A DNA stretch of 64,000 bases from Ifrita kowaldi (lineage: Eukaryota; Chordata; Aves; Passeriformes; Cinclosomatidae). The notes beneath the pieces are model-generated. The model was not told where the DNA came from. It ran no database searches and saw only the letters and a list, made by a program, of their open reading frames with translations. Below, piece by piece: positions 12,004 through 24,120 of this stretch (positions are counted from its first letter, which is position 1; each line of letters begins with the position of its first letter). Made by a program: the position numbers and the translations under genes. The stretch covers positions 341,258 to 405,257 of the forward strand of contig VZRS01002372.1 in the NCBI GenBank assembly GCA_013398055.1, in the 5' to 3' direction.

Positions 12004-12843
12004 GCAAAGTTTATCCTCCTTCTCTAGACAGATGTAGTCTCTTTGCTATTATATAAGCTGTGGATAAATTACATTTGCCATGCATTTATTCAGGACTAAG
12101 AGAGTCTTGGTACAACAACAATGAAAAAAACCCAACCAAAAACAAAGGCAGAATTGACTGCCATCTACATATGCTTTTCCTATGTACAATATTTATTTAA
12201 TATGTAGACACACAGAGATTTATATGCTATATATCTTTTATCTACATATATACGGACAACATAGGTATGCAGAATGTGCCTCTAGATTATCTACTCTGTA
12301 CATGTACTCTGTACATGCAGTATGTATGTGTTCTATGTGTATGATACACAGTCTACATACACACTGTAGTATAGGATTAGTAAAAATGTTTTTCTCCCTG
12401 ACATGTTGAATTGTCTAATTTTTAAAAGCATTAAACTGATTTTTTATTACTTCAGTGAATTTTTTCTAATTCAGTGAGATTTAGTGAAGTTAAATGAATT
12501 TTAAATCAGCATGAAAGTAGAAATAACTCTTTATAGTGAAAGATTGTAATAAAACAAGCTTCTGTGTGAATTCATCTTCCATTTCTTTCCTTCAGTTCCA
12601 CACCTGCTATTCCCTCTCTGTGTTTTCTTTTTCTTTTTTTTAATCACTCTTTATTTAATGTAATTTATATTTTATCATTTTACGGTTCTGTATGATCTAT
12701 TTTTCATTGCACCAACACCTTCCTTCAAATTAGTAATTTTATTAAAATTCTTTCTCATCTCAACTGAAGCACACAAGACTAGCATCCTTTCTAGCAGAAT
12801 ATCTCTTGGATGTGACCTTTTTATCCCAGCTTTTTGTCACTTT

Positions 12844-13408
12844 TGTTGTGAGTTGGCCCCAATTAACAATTAAGCAGCCACCAGCTGCTGGCTCACTCCT
12901 TGCCCCCAGAGAAACATAAGTGGGAATTGTATGAGCAAAACTAAGAAAAACCCTTGGGTTGTGATAAAGACAGTTTAAAGGAAAGAAGAAAGACAGAAAA
13001 AATCACCAAAAAACCAACCAAGTGATGAAGAGGCAAGTACTTACCACCTCCTACCAGCAGAAGAATGGCTGGTCCCACCCAGACTATCTGGGTACTTTGG
13101 AAAGCCTTCTCCCTGCTTTTATTGAGTATGATAAGTATGGGATTGAGTATGACATAGTATGGGATATTCTTCTGGTAGCTGAGGTCAGTGTCTTGTGGTG
13201 TCTGCTCCCAAACTCTTGCCCACCTCTAGCTGCCTTGCTGGGGGGCAGCAGAGTGAGAAAACACAGATGGTCTTGATGCTGTGCAAGCACTACTCAGCAA
13301 CAGATAAAACGTTTTGTTACTAAGGCTGTTTTAGCCACAAATATAAAACATGGTACAAGGTGAACTGCTATTAAGAAACGTAGTCCCATCCCAGCCAGAC
13401 CCAGTACA
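12844..13408 (-). mobile_element. Solo ERVL-type LTR, antisense, with 5-bp target duplication
   Basis: A 565-bp long terminal repeat. On the minus strand it starts TGTACTGGGTCTGGC and ends ...CTCACAACA, so it has canonical TG...CA termini. It is flanked by a perfect 5-bp direct repeat ACTTT (12839-12843 and 13409-13413). A 5-bp duplication is typical of ERVL-class elements. Blocks shared with the copies at 2944, 17378 and 54707 include 'gggttgtgataaagacagttt' (12956-12976), the 'gtatgggatattc' block and the 'cagcaacagataaaac' block. No internal retroviral region is present, so the provirus was lost by LTR-LTR recombination. ORFs inside it (13022-13276 +, 13084-13290 -) are LTR sequence, not genes. 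Confidence 0.92.
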
Positions 13409-13413
13409 ACTTT

Positions 13414-16264
13414 TACCTCTAAACTTGGGGAATGTATGCTGTCTTACACTTGCTATAAAATTTTTTGTGGCATGTCTCCTTGGTATTTTCCAGTAAGAAT
13501 TCTGATTTACTCTATTTTGATTCTACTAGAAGAATTGTGTCTCTTGGTATATTTTATCTATTTTATTCCACTTCTTTTGAGGGAACTCATTATAGACCCA
13601 AATTTCACCCCCTGGTTGTATTTCGTTATTGTACCCTCCCTCCTTCTCCTTTGACTCTTGATTCCTTCTCCATAGAAAGCTGGGGCTGTTGGCTATAGCA
13701 ACAGTTCTGCCCCTTGCACAGAAGCAGTGTCTGTCTGTACCATATATACTACTTCTCATATGCTGTAACAGTGTTTTGTAGTTTGTACTAGATGTCAGAA
13801 AGTGAAACTGATTAGCATTGAGAAGTTTATATATTGCACAAGAATAATAGTGGGAAAATACCAAAACTCCTTATCCTCAGCTGAGTGTCCCTACCAAACA
13901 TTACCTCATGTGTGCACATATGCATCTTCATCTCTTCCTGTGACTTAACATTTTTGAAGCTGTGTCACTGATCAGAAAAGAAAAAAAATCTTGAAAATAT
14001 TCCCTGTATTTTATCTGGCTAAACACTGTACTTACACTGTTTTCAAGACTCCTCAGTAGTTAGAAGTAGAGCTATGAGAAATGTACTATCATGCTCTAAT
14101 CTTGAATGGAGAGAGCTTCAACAAATTAATGCATTATTCCATTGAACTGAGGAGAGGCACTGTAGTATGAAAGACTTTCAATTCTGTAATGCAAATTAGA
14201 CGAAGGCAAGCCAGATTTAAACATGCCTCTGAAACAGACAACAAGGTATTCTTTCCAGAATCTGCAGTGTATTTCAGTGTATTCTCATTGTTTTGATTAT
14301 GAGAAACCAAAATACTACATAGTCATGGGTGACAGCTTGCAACATCTCCTGTCCTCTTCTCAGACATTGAAGGCTTTAAATTTTTATTTTGTTTTGTTTT
14401 ACTCTGTTTTGTTTAGCAGTCCTTACCATAAAAGTGACATTCCTGCTTTCAATAGCAAGAGTTCTTTCACCTCCTCCCCTCTAAAATCTTAATATAGTCT
14501 CTCTCTCCGCCTGAGTTCCATGCACTGATGGTCTATAAAAGTCATTCTTCTTCTGTCATCCACACTTTTCAGTAGAAATTATTTCCTTGGGCAATAAAAG
14601 GGTAAGGCAACGTTTTCTTATTATATTTACATCTGAATCTGGTATGATTAATTTATAAACACACAGGCCTGTAATACAGTATTGCTGTTGCTGGTAACAG
14701 GCCATAAACTTTTTAGAGAATTTACAATGCCTCAGGACTAAGGGAGTGAAAGGGTGATCCTAACATAAGGAACAGTGGTGGGAATGAAGTGTGTGTATAA
14801 CCATTTTAACTGTGTAATTATGCTTCCTTTCCTGTAAAGATGAGATCTAGATTTATAGTGATTCTTGAATTAGACTAGCATGAGGAAATAAAAACAATGT
14901 TAGAATTGATGCTTTCTGAAAATGGTATGAATAATAAGAATGGAAGTGAAAACATTTCTCAAGTTAAAATTTTGGATTAGATACCTTTTGTCAGTTTTAT
15001 AGCTTAGACACTTAAAAGATCTTCTGTGAAAATCAGTGCACATGACTTCCGAGCATGACCCACCAACACGTAAATTATCTGTATTATATTTTCTTGATTA
15101 TGTAACTATATTGGTTGAGGTAATTGAACAGTTTTATCTTTTCCCCAAATCATGGCAAAAATAAACACTGTTTAGTTAACTTTTTTTATAATATATGTTC
15201 TCATGCAATTTCAAGATCAATCATGAAATTAAGAAGCTTGTTAACTTTCAGTGATTTTACTTTGCTAGAAAGCATATTTCAGTAGCCTCACTTTTCCTTT
15301 AAAAATATTTATTAATCATAGGAAAGCTCTTCTTTTTTGCTATTTTACCCCAAACCCTGTACCTTTCCATAGAATTAAAAGCAGTTAATCAACCAAACAC
15401 AATTTGCGAAATGATTGAGTTCTGAACAACCAAGGTTAAATCAACTTCAAAGGAAAGTAATTAGCTAAAATATTGAATTGAAAGCAAACAAAACAAATGA
15501 AACTGCTGCAAACCTTAACCTCAGAAAAGAATCCAGAAAAAATACAAAATGCACATCAGATTTCAGTGTCAAGGATATAAATTATGAAACTTGATTAAAA
15601 AATGACAGGGACTGTCTGGTTATAAAACAATATCCCATAAATAAAAAGTTTCCAAAAGCATGGAAGCAAATTATAAAAAAAGATTAAATGGCTGATATAT
15701 TTTGTATTTCGTTTTCTTGTTTGTTGTTCATTCCTTTGTACATTTCATTTATTTAGTATGAAACTTTGAGAGAAAAGGATAGACAGAAGAAAACAGAAAC
15801 ACAAAGTTCTTTTCCTTGGTGAACACTTCAACATAAAATCAATTTTACAAATGAGACAACAATAACTGAAGTAATGCCCTAAGTGGAAATAAAAAGCTAA
15901 AATAGTCTTTTCTATAGAAAAGACAATTTGTGTCAAGAATAACAGTTTCAAATGACTCTCAGCCCTTACATGTTGACAGATGCATAGATGTTCAGTTACT
16001 TCTTTAACCTTCATCATACAGTCTTACATTAGTGTTTCACTGGAGCAAAGAGTGGAGTCTGTAGCAGATACGTGTGTAAGAACTTGTGGCATGTGGGGCA
16101 AACATCATGAGCTGCAGTGTGTCTGTTCAAATGGGTCCAGGCTGCCTTGAGACAAAGGAAAACCACAGTGGAAAACATTAATTGTGCATCAGAATTTCAC
16201 TATACTACACCAAACTTGATCCAATCAGAGAAGCAATAAGGGCCCCGTACCAAAACCTGTCTAA
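13414..16264. other. AT-rich non-coding stretch
   Basis: No gene or repeat family recognised. The ORF at 13526-13864 (-) and overlapping + ORFs have no domain signature. A TATAAAAG sequence at about 14532 is not followed by any supported exon. Confidence 0.5.
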
Positions 16265-16515
16265 CAAAGACACTAGCAGCTGTTAGAGGCTGGAGAGGCA
16301 TGCTTTAGGAAGGCACTCCATGAAGTCCCTAAAGGCACTGGGGTCTCTGGGGGACTTGTGCCAGTGCAGGGACACTCCGAAGGGACCACAGTCCACGGAT
16401 GACCCACTCTGGATAAGGAACAACCGTGAGGGGCTGTGGCTCTGGGTGACCCAGGCCAGGGAGGAGCACAAAGGACTGGAGCAGCAGAAATCATTAAAGG
16501 CAGAGATACCATCTC
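16265..16515 (+). mobile_element. Probable diverged LTR fragment, sense
   Basis: A GC-richer island containing 'gggacactccgaagggacc', 'ggatgacccactctgg', 'gggctgtggctctgggtgac' and 'aaggactggagcagcagaaa'. These phrases resemble the repetitive 'ggaccc..gctggagcag' portion of the avian LTR family seen antisense at 28445-28865. The similarity is by recognition and is diffuse. Overlapping ORFs on both strands here reflect the higher GC and not coding. Confidence 0.4.
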
Positions 16516-16631
16516 AACCTACTAAGCTACTTAATACCTGGCTGCATGAACTGGACAGACTGAGTATAGGACATGGTGAATATATGTGTAATTGAAAGAG
16601 GGGAGAGAAAACAATGTTTGTGCACATGCAG

Positions 16632-16667
16632 GTATGTGTGTGTGGGGGTGTGTGTGTATAAAAGTGT
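16632..16667. repeat. (TG)n-rich microsatellite
   Basis: Interrupted GT/TG dinucleotide run with a G5 interruption. Simple repeat. Confidence 0.85.
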
Positions 16668-17377
16668 GCTGAAATATGCTCTTTTGTGTGTTCTTTTTTT
16701 CCCCCTCATCACGTTAAAAGGTGATCAGCCATTTGTGTTGGATATCAACAAATTAAAATGGGTTAAATTCACACTTCTAGGGGTTTTTTCTTGCCTGTGA
16801 CAGCAATATATAGGAAATATGCCATCACATTTTTATGAAAATAGCTTACAATTACACTAATGTACACCTCAGTTTACAAGCTCTGTCTGTCTTCATTTTA
16901 TTAGCTTACAGTAAATACAGAAATATCTTAAAACTCTATTTGGAGTTACAAGTTATACAGAATAAACATACCCCTTTATTTCCTTCTTTAAGGTAAATTT
17001 AAATACATGACTTCTATAGGCTAACGGCTAACAAACGGGCAAGAAAACTTCAATGTACAACAATGCTTACACACTTGGTTACTTAACTAATGGTCATAGA
17101 TAGGGAACAGTGATTACTCTTTCTAAGAAGCGTGTTTCAGGATAAGAACAATGTTATTTTAAATTTTGCTGTAATATAAGTCACTAAAATCCTTTGGAAA
17201 TTTAGTGTTCTGCTTTATAAGCAGAGCCACTCATTGTCAGTCCATTCATTAACCAAAACAAATGAATAGATCATTAACAAGACATTACAGGACTGAATTC
17301 TGTAATAAATTTTTATATCATTTAATAATATGCTATGAGATATTTATAGATCATGTAATTTTATATATATTTTATAG

Positions 17378-17830
17378 TGTTGCTGTGTTTTAAGCCCACC
17401 TGGTAACTAAGCATCTGCTTGCTCATTTTCCTCTGATGGGATGAGGGAGAGAACTAGAAGAATAAAAGTAAGAAAACTCATGGTTAAGGTAAAGACAGTT
17501 TAATAGGGAAAGAAAAGCTGCAGATGCAAGCAAAGCAAAACAAGGAATTCATTTGCTACTTCCCATGGGCAGGCAGGCAAAAGGAAAGCCAGGCTCCATC
17601 CCATGTAGCAGTGACTTGGGAAGACAAAACACCATCACTCTGACTGTGCCCCTCTTCCTTCTTCAGCCAGCTTTTATTACTGAGCATGATGCTGTATGGT
17701 ATGGAACATCCCTTTAGTTCGTTGGGGTCAATGGTCCTGCCTGTGTCCCCTCCCAGCTTTTTGTGCACCCCCAGCCAACTCACTGGTGGGGTGGTGTGAG
17801 AAGCAGAAAAGGCCTTGCCTCTGTGTATTA
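17378..17830 (-). mobile_element. Truncated ERVL-type LTR, antisense
   Basis: Same LTR family as 12844-13408 and 54707-55700. Shared blocks are 'taagcccacctggtaactaag' (17391-17411), 'gataaagacag'-like GTAAAGACAGTTTAATAGGG (17489-17508), 'gctgtatggtatggaacatcc' and 'ccctcccagctttttgtgcac'. The + strand left end (TGTTGCTGTG) corresponds to the LTR 3' terminus. Similarity stops near 17830, after 'aggccttgcctctgtgta', so about 120 bp of the LTR 5' end are missing and no target duplication can be defined. It is closest to the 54.7 kb copy, sharing the 'gcaagcaaagcaaaacaag' type block. Confidence 0.82.
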
Positions 17831-20800
17831 AACCAATTTTATTATATTTTACTGTAAGTTTTACATGGCATAAACAGAGCCTTCTGTGAGATTTCAGAAT
17901 GAGGAATATTGGACATATTTTAATTGTATTAACATGGTGGATTTGTTGTGTTGTTCTGTGTGTAAAGAAGTGGGCTCTTTTCTTTTGAGCTACAGTTGGT
18001 ATCATTTTGTCCTGTCTTGGTACGACAACAACAACAAGGCAACCTAAAGTACAGGCACAGCAGGAGCAGGCTGTCTTTACTGTTCTTCCTGCAGGGTGAA
18101 ATATTCTTTTTGCTGCTAGAGCTTGTTTTTAACGGATAGTAGAGCATAGAGGAAGAATCCTGCAGGAATGTGCTGACATCAAGAGAAAAGTCCATTGCTA
18201 TGTAACATATTCTATGGGGATTTTTTTGCTGTGAAGTTCTTTTGTCAATGAAACTGCTAATAAGTGTTTTAACCCTTGTTTAAGACAGGCAGTAGCCTCT
18301 TTGAGCTAAGATCCTCTCCACATGCTGTTAACAGTGGAATGTTATTAAAGAGACAAGTTTGTTAAGCACATCCATGAAAACCCAAAGCTGTTCTAAGTGA
18401 CCTTTAAACAGCATTAGAATAGCTCTGACCATACATGGCTTTGGCTTTAGCAGTACTCTCTTGATTTCTGTATTTATTCTGTTCTGTTATGAGATGAGCT
18501 TGCAGCTGGCACTGTAAAGCAAAGAACAGAGTAATTTCATGCTTCCTGATATATACTTCTGATGAGTAGATGATGTTTAAGCTAAAAGTACATTAACAAA
18601 TTTCAGCATGATCCAGGAGATGTAAAAATAAACGAACTGACAGATGAGCCCAGAGATAAACTAGGGCTCATTTTCTTCCTTTTCAAATCCTCTCTCATTT
18701 TCAGGATTTTTACAAGTTGCCACATTTTCTTGATTAGCAGAGCAAGCATTATTTAGTGATTCTTAAAAAACCTTCACTAAAAAGATATATCTTGTATTTT
18801 ACAGTATTATTAGTGAACTGCATAACACAGTTTTATAAAAGACTTTTAGCATTCAATGGAAGGCAGACAATAACTATCTAAATGCCTTAAAAATCAGTCC
18901 CATTGTCCTTGTAAGATGTTGCTGTCATATGAGAAAAAAAAGGAATATGTATAAATATTTATGTATAGCAAGCTTCTCCTTGAAAGCAGTGATCGCAGCT
19001 AGTTGGATTGTGCTTTGGCAGTACCATATAGCCTAAAGTCATAGCCACATTTCGATCTCTCAGTAATCTAATAATTAACTTGTAAAAAACTTCTTTTCTT
19101 TGATTTGGAAAGCCTAAGTATTGAAACTTCATATTCTGTCTAATATTAAGGACAGCTTTGCTCCCTCTCAGAAAAGGAGCTGTCTGTTTAACTCAGTTCT
19201 TTGCATCTGCATACTAACTTTTATCACTGTAATATGAGGCTCTGTGTTTTGTCATGTCTGAACATGTAACTCTTAGGTGTATATAAATGTTCAGAAATTT
19301 ATGTCCATAATGGTAGGTAAATGTATTTAATGATACTTCTGGATACCAGCTCCTGAACAGCAAAAAGAAACAAATGTAAGTAGAAACCTTCCCCCCTTAT
19401 TTTCCCCTTTCTTCTTCTAAAAAAAAAAAACCTAAATATAAAATTTAGTATTTCCTTCTACATACAGTAGATCATCAATAATCAGATCACTGATACAGAT
19501 TATTTTTTGTTTTTAGAAAGGAAAACCATAAATTTTTGTAGTAAGTAGGACTTGTGCATGCTACTTTCACATATAAAAGGGTTATTTTGTGTCTAAAACT
19601 GAACTCAACTCTGAATAAGATTCTCTAATATAGTTGAGTATTTTATAGTCTATATTAAATTTAAGTAAAACAGGAAATACTCCCTTTTCTTCTTTTACTT
19701 GATAGTTTTCTCTAAATTTGAGATGCATTAGACTACAATTTTTTATGCATAGAAAGTTAGGTCACAAAAATCTTAACAGTGCTTTCCTTTAGCCCCTTTT
19801 GTCTACCCAGCTTCCCTACTGATGAAGATACTTTCACAGATAACACCTTACCTCTGTGTAATTATTACAGGAAAATATTATCAATGTGAGAGATTAAGTA
19901 TGGTTTACTACCTAATTGGTAATGCATTTCATTGAAGTCCTGTAATCTCATTGATTATGAGATTAGTACTATTCAGTTTTTTAATTATTTGCTTAGCTGG
20001 CTGATAGAAACTGCACTTAGGGAAACGGTGTATGATGCCCAGACTGGTGAGGTTAAAATTACTATTTAAAATTATGATGTCAGAAGTTTATCAAAGCTTT
20101 GCACAACTACCCCCAGATCAATAGGATTACATTCAATAAAGTACTTGAGAGGAGAAGTCAAAGAAATGACTACAAGATGAGGAGAAAATGGCTGAGCACA
20201 GTGTTGTAGAGAAGAATGTGGAGGTTATAATGGACTAAAAAATATTTTTGAAGAGAAAAGATAAATCTAATTCTGAGGCAGACTAATAGGATTGTTGTAT
20301 GTCAGTCAAAAATAGTAATAGCAAAAAAAGTGAAAGAAAAGTGGTTTTCTAGTGTCTGGTATTGGTGAGACTGCAAAAGCAGTAAAGTGGGTTTTATAAG
20401 AATGTAAAAAAAATTATTAAATTTTTAAAGCAGTCTCTTTGTCTCCTTTTCTCCCCAGTTTCCTTAATCAAGAAAATGTTTAGGAAGGAAGATACCTTAT
20501 TACGTTGACTTTCAGGCACAAATTCTTAACAAAGATATTAGAGGTCTGGAGGAAAGGAAAAAAAATAATTGAGTAGAAGCTGAAGAAAACAGAAAACATG
20601 CCTTTCAAGAGAAGATTTAGAAAGACTCAAACAATTCCAAAAATTTTATAGCAAAATTGGTGAAGCAATTGTTTCCTTCAGCAATTTGGGTAACAGAAAC
20701 ATTATGGGGTAAGGGGAAAAAAGCAAGTATTTTCTAAATACAAGTTTTTGAGGTCTCCCTCTCTGGAGATTTTTAAAAGTGGTTTAAACAAACAAAACCA

Positions 20801-21289
20801 AAGTGTTCTTATCCTACCTCAACAAATGATGGACTATCCTCCCTCAGCAAATTAGGTTTCCTGAGAGTGCCTTCAAGACCCATATATTTATGGCTACATG
20901 ATTAAGATGGGTCATATGATATGTCAGTTTGCCTATGGTCTGCATATTAAATTATGAAAATACATCTTAATAGTAAACCGTTCTATGTGTAAGTCCCCTG
21001 TTGTAGTTTGTAAGGATTGAAAAGACAGTGAAACCTCATCTGATTTTAGAATGGCTTGGGCCCTTTCACTGCCATTTGCGTAACTTTTATTTATCTTTTG
21101 TTTACAAGTAAAGAAACAATAAATTATTCTATGAATACCAATTTTTTCTACAGACTGACATTGACCTAGGATACATTAGTTGTAGGACTGAATTTCTGAA
21201 AAGCAACCAACAGGTTTTAGTATTGCAAACTCCAGTGAAAATTAATATTCACTGAAGTTATCCAAGAGGTTTTCCACTGAATGTATGTC
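17831..21289. other. AT-rich non-coding stretch
   Basis: No gene or clear repeat recognised. A short CR1-like phrase at 20749-20780 ('gaggtctccctctctggag') may be a remnant of a CR1 3' region but is too short to assign. The long minus ORF near 17556-18005 runs out of the adjacent LTR and is not a gene. Confidence 0.5.
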
Positions 21290-22585
21290 TCTTAGGGATT
21301 GATAGCCAGGACAGATGAGGGAGAGGGGTAGTGCTTCATGTAGAGGAGGGGTTGTACTGCACAGTGTTTGCAGTTAGGCCCAGCATGGTTGAGAGCCTCT
21401 GGGTTTAGTTTAGGGGAAAAGCTAATAAAGTAGATGCTGTTGTAGGATCACCCATCCAGTATGATGACATCAATGTATTACTATATAAGGCATTAAGAGA
21501 AGTCTTTAGATCAGTTGCTCTTGGCCTTATGGATGACTTCAACTTCTTAGATCTTAGCCGGGACTACCATACCTCAGACACAAACAGGTCCAGGAAATTC
21601 CTGAAGCGTGTTGAAGATAATGTTTTGGTAGAGAAACAGAAAATGGGTAAAACCTGTTTGGCAAACAGTCACTAGTGTTCCTTAGGGCTCAATTTTAGGG
21701 TCAGTTCTCTTCAGTGTTTTTATCAATAACCTGGACACAGGAGTTGTGTGCACACAAAATGAGTTTGCTGACAATACTAAGGTAGGAGAAGCTGTTGATT
21801 CTGTGAAGGGTAGTGAGGACTTACAGAGAGATCATGATAGACCAGAGCATTGGGCAGTTACCACTCATATGAAATTTACAAAACAAATACTGGATTCTGC
21901 ACCTGAGAGTGTAATTCTGAATGGACGTATAGACTGTGGGACAAGAGCCTGGAGTGCAGACCTGCAGAAAGGGATCTGGAGGGTTTGTTTGATGACCAGC
22001 TCCATATGAGGCAACAATATGCCCTGGAGGCCAAAAGAGCCAGCTGTGTCCTGGGGATCATTAGGCACAGTTTAACTAACTGTGGAAAGCTGGAAAGGAT
22101 TGTCCAGTTGTACTCAGCACTGGTGCATCCTCAAGTACTGTATGCAATTTCAGCTTTCTGAATGCAAGAAGGATATAAAAATATTGGAATGTGTCCAGAG
22201 GATGAAAGGTCTAGAGGGCATAATTTATGCAGAGTGGCTGAACATAGTAGGTTTGTTCAGCTTTGAGGAGGCTGAGGGATGATCTCATTGCTGTCTACAA
22301 CTTCCTTGTGGGAGGAAGCAGAGAAGGAGGTGATGACCTCTTCTCTCTAGTGTCTGGTGATAGGACACAAGGGAACGCCTTACAGCTGTATCACCATCAG
22401 TTCAGATTAAATATTGGGGAAGAATTGATTGATCAAGCAGTGAAAGTAGTCATGGCTCCAAAAACACCCGGGGAATGCTCTTAGCTGTATGATTTAGCTT
22501 TTAGCTTGCCCTGTCTGGAGTCAGGAGTTGAACTCAGTGAACCTTGTGGGTGCCTTTAAATGCAGGATAGTCTGTATTTCTAAAT
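21290..22585 (+). mobile_element. CR1 LINE, endonuclease joined to reverse transcriptase, sense
   Basis: The largest CR1 copy here, about 1.3 kb. The 5' part (21315-21640) translates in pieces to CR1 endonuclease: a GRGVVLHVEEGLYCT block near 21327, then a GDFN-type motif degraded to DDFNFLD near 21535. At about 21640 it jumps to the reverse transcriptase near the 'GVPQGS' box, omitting several hundred bp. The ORF 21746-22009 holds the catalytic region with FADN in place of FADD (residues 8-11), then LQRDHDRPEHW. ORFs 22082-22282 and 22263-22484 supply KDIKILECVQRMKGLEG and RLRDDLIAVYNFL of the thumb region. It ends with the CR1 3' terminus near 22580. Stops and frameshifts make it non-functional. 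Confidence 0.92.
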
Positions 22586-23699
22586 TAGGTATCTCAGAAT
22601 ATTTTTGTAGAAAAAAGAGATGAGCTCTTCTAAGGCATGACTCATCTCATTCGGAATTAGATTTGTACATATGGCCATCCAAATTGCTTCTTAAAATGAC
22701 CTGCACATCCCCACTCACTATGATAGCATTTTAGAATTTTAGACCGCTCCTTACACATGCCTGAAATTATGCTATTTGAACTGTATCCTTAGTCATCTTA
22801 GTACTTCAGCATTGCTAAAAAACCTTCCAAAAGGAAAACAAAATAAAGAAATGCAATACATCTAAAGTTCTAATCTCCTTTATTAAAGTCAAGGAGTTTG
22901 TACTTTTCTTTTGGGAATAGGACTCGAAAATAATCTGTGCGATGGCAATATTTTTTTTCTTATAAAAAAGGAAACAATCATCCGTTCATTGCACTTAAAA
23001 GTTGTTAGAAGGTTTTTCCATAAACTATAATTGCTTACATGGAAAAGCTCATTTAGTTAGTAGTTCACAATAAATGAGGTAAAGGTAATGTTCTGAATTT
23101 AAGCTATAAGTAGTGCAATGAATTTCATAAACATTTTCAGGAAATTGTATTAGAAACAGTGTAGGGCTAGAAATAGGCTAAAACAAAAAACAAAACAAAC
23201 AAACAACAACAAAAAAAAAACCAAAAAACCCCCCTCTATCCTCTACTCTTTCTTTCCCCCCGCCCCTTTTCTTCTCTTCTTTTTATTGTATTTCCGAATA
23301 GGAAGTGCATTATATTGTCACATTCTACAACTGCCTGCATGATGTGGCGATATTGCTTGTTGATATGAGTACAAATACATACAACACAGATGCCTCGAGC
23401 ATAGCCTGTTAGCTTCTTTTCCCTATTTAAAGAAATTTCCCTAATTGTCACCAGCCATGTATGCTTTCCTCATTTTAAATGCACATCAGCTATTTGTGAG
23501 AAAAATCACATTTCATAAAAACAAACAGATCTAATGTGATGTGAAGACTCTGAATGAAATCTAATGAAGCAAAAAAAAACCCAATAATGTTTCGTTCATC
23601 TCCTACCTCTGAAAAATGTTCTTGGTACTTTGAAAGGGAACAGTTTCCATCAATTGCACCCAAAAAAGTCAGCATATTATTAATTATTAATATGAGCAA
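22586..23699. other. AT-rich non-coding stretch
   Basis: Only the A/C-rich and C/T-rich low-complexity tract at 23180-23287 stands out. No gene is recognised. Confidence 0.55.
23180..23287. repeat. A/C-rich then C/T-rich low-complexity tract
   Basis: AAAACAAAC and AACAAC words lead to an A10 run, then C-runs and CT-rich sequence. Simple sequence without a fixed period. Confidence 0.85.
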
Positions 23700-24120
23700 G
23701 ATAAGCAAAATAGAGCCCAGTGTGGGCCCTCTGCTGAATGGAGCAGAGGTTCTAGTAACAAAAACACATGGAAAAGACTAAAGTATAGGATGCTTTCTTT
23801 ATCTTGATCTTTATAGCAAGACTGGCCTTCAGGAGTCTCAGGTCCCTAAAACATGAGGCAAAGTCTAAAGCAGATTCACATTCAGTAGAGGATCACCAAG
23901 CTGAGGAACATTCAAGAAAAATTGTACAAACACAAGTCCATGGGACTTGATGGAATATACCCACAAGTGCTGAGCAAGTTGCTCAGTGTCATTGTAAGAA
24001 CACTCTTGATTGTCTTTGAAAGGCAACTGTGAGAGGTGCTTAAAGGATAGAAGAAAGCAAATTTCTCTCCTTTCTTCCAGAAACCTTCTGCATAGAAAAG
24101 GTCTGTGTCCAGGTCAAGGT
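23700..24120 (+). mobile_element. CR1 LINE fragment (linker and start of reverse transcriptase), sense
   Basis: Recognisable CR1 blocks in order: 'gtgggccctctgctgaatgg' near 23722, 'acatggaaaagactaaagta' near 23766, 'ggccttcaggagtctcaggt' near 23824, 'aagtccatgggacttgatgg' near 23934, 'ccacaagtgctgagcaagtt' near 23961, and 'gatagaagaaagcaaatttc' near 24046. These code in CR1 for the region leading into the reverse-transcriptase fingers (K.MGPDG, P.VL.EL, W..A). The copy is truncated at both ends and lacks the 3' tail. Frameshifts are evident. Confidence 0.82.

Larger units (their letters stand above)
10036..12843. other. AT-rich non-coding stretch
   Basis: Apart from the low-complexity tracts listed separately, no feature is recognised. 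ORFs at 10871-11191 (+), 11339-11566 (+) and 11442-11660 (-) have no identifiable domain. The region 12170-12370 is rich in TATGTA/TACATA-type words but has no clear repeat unit. Confidence 0.5.

Noticed and set aside
13022..13290. ORFs of 84 and 68 codons on opposite strands
   Set aside because: Both are inside the solo LTR at 12844-13408.
20749..20785. Short CR1-like phrase (gaggtctccctctctggag)
   Set aside because: Too short and isolated to call as an element; could be the last trace of a very old CR1.
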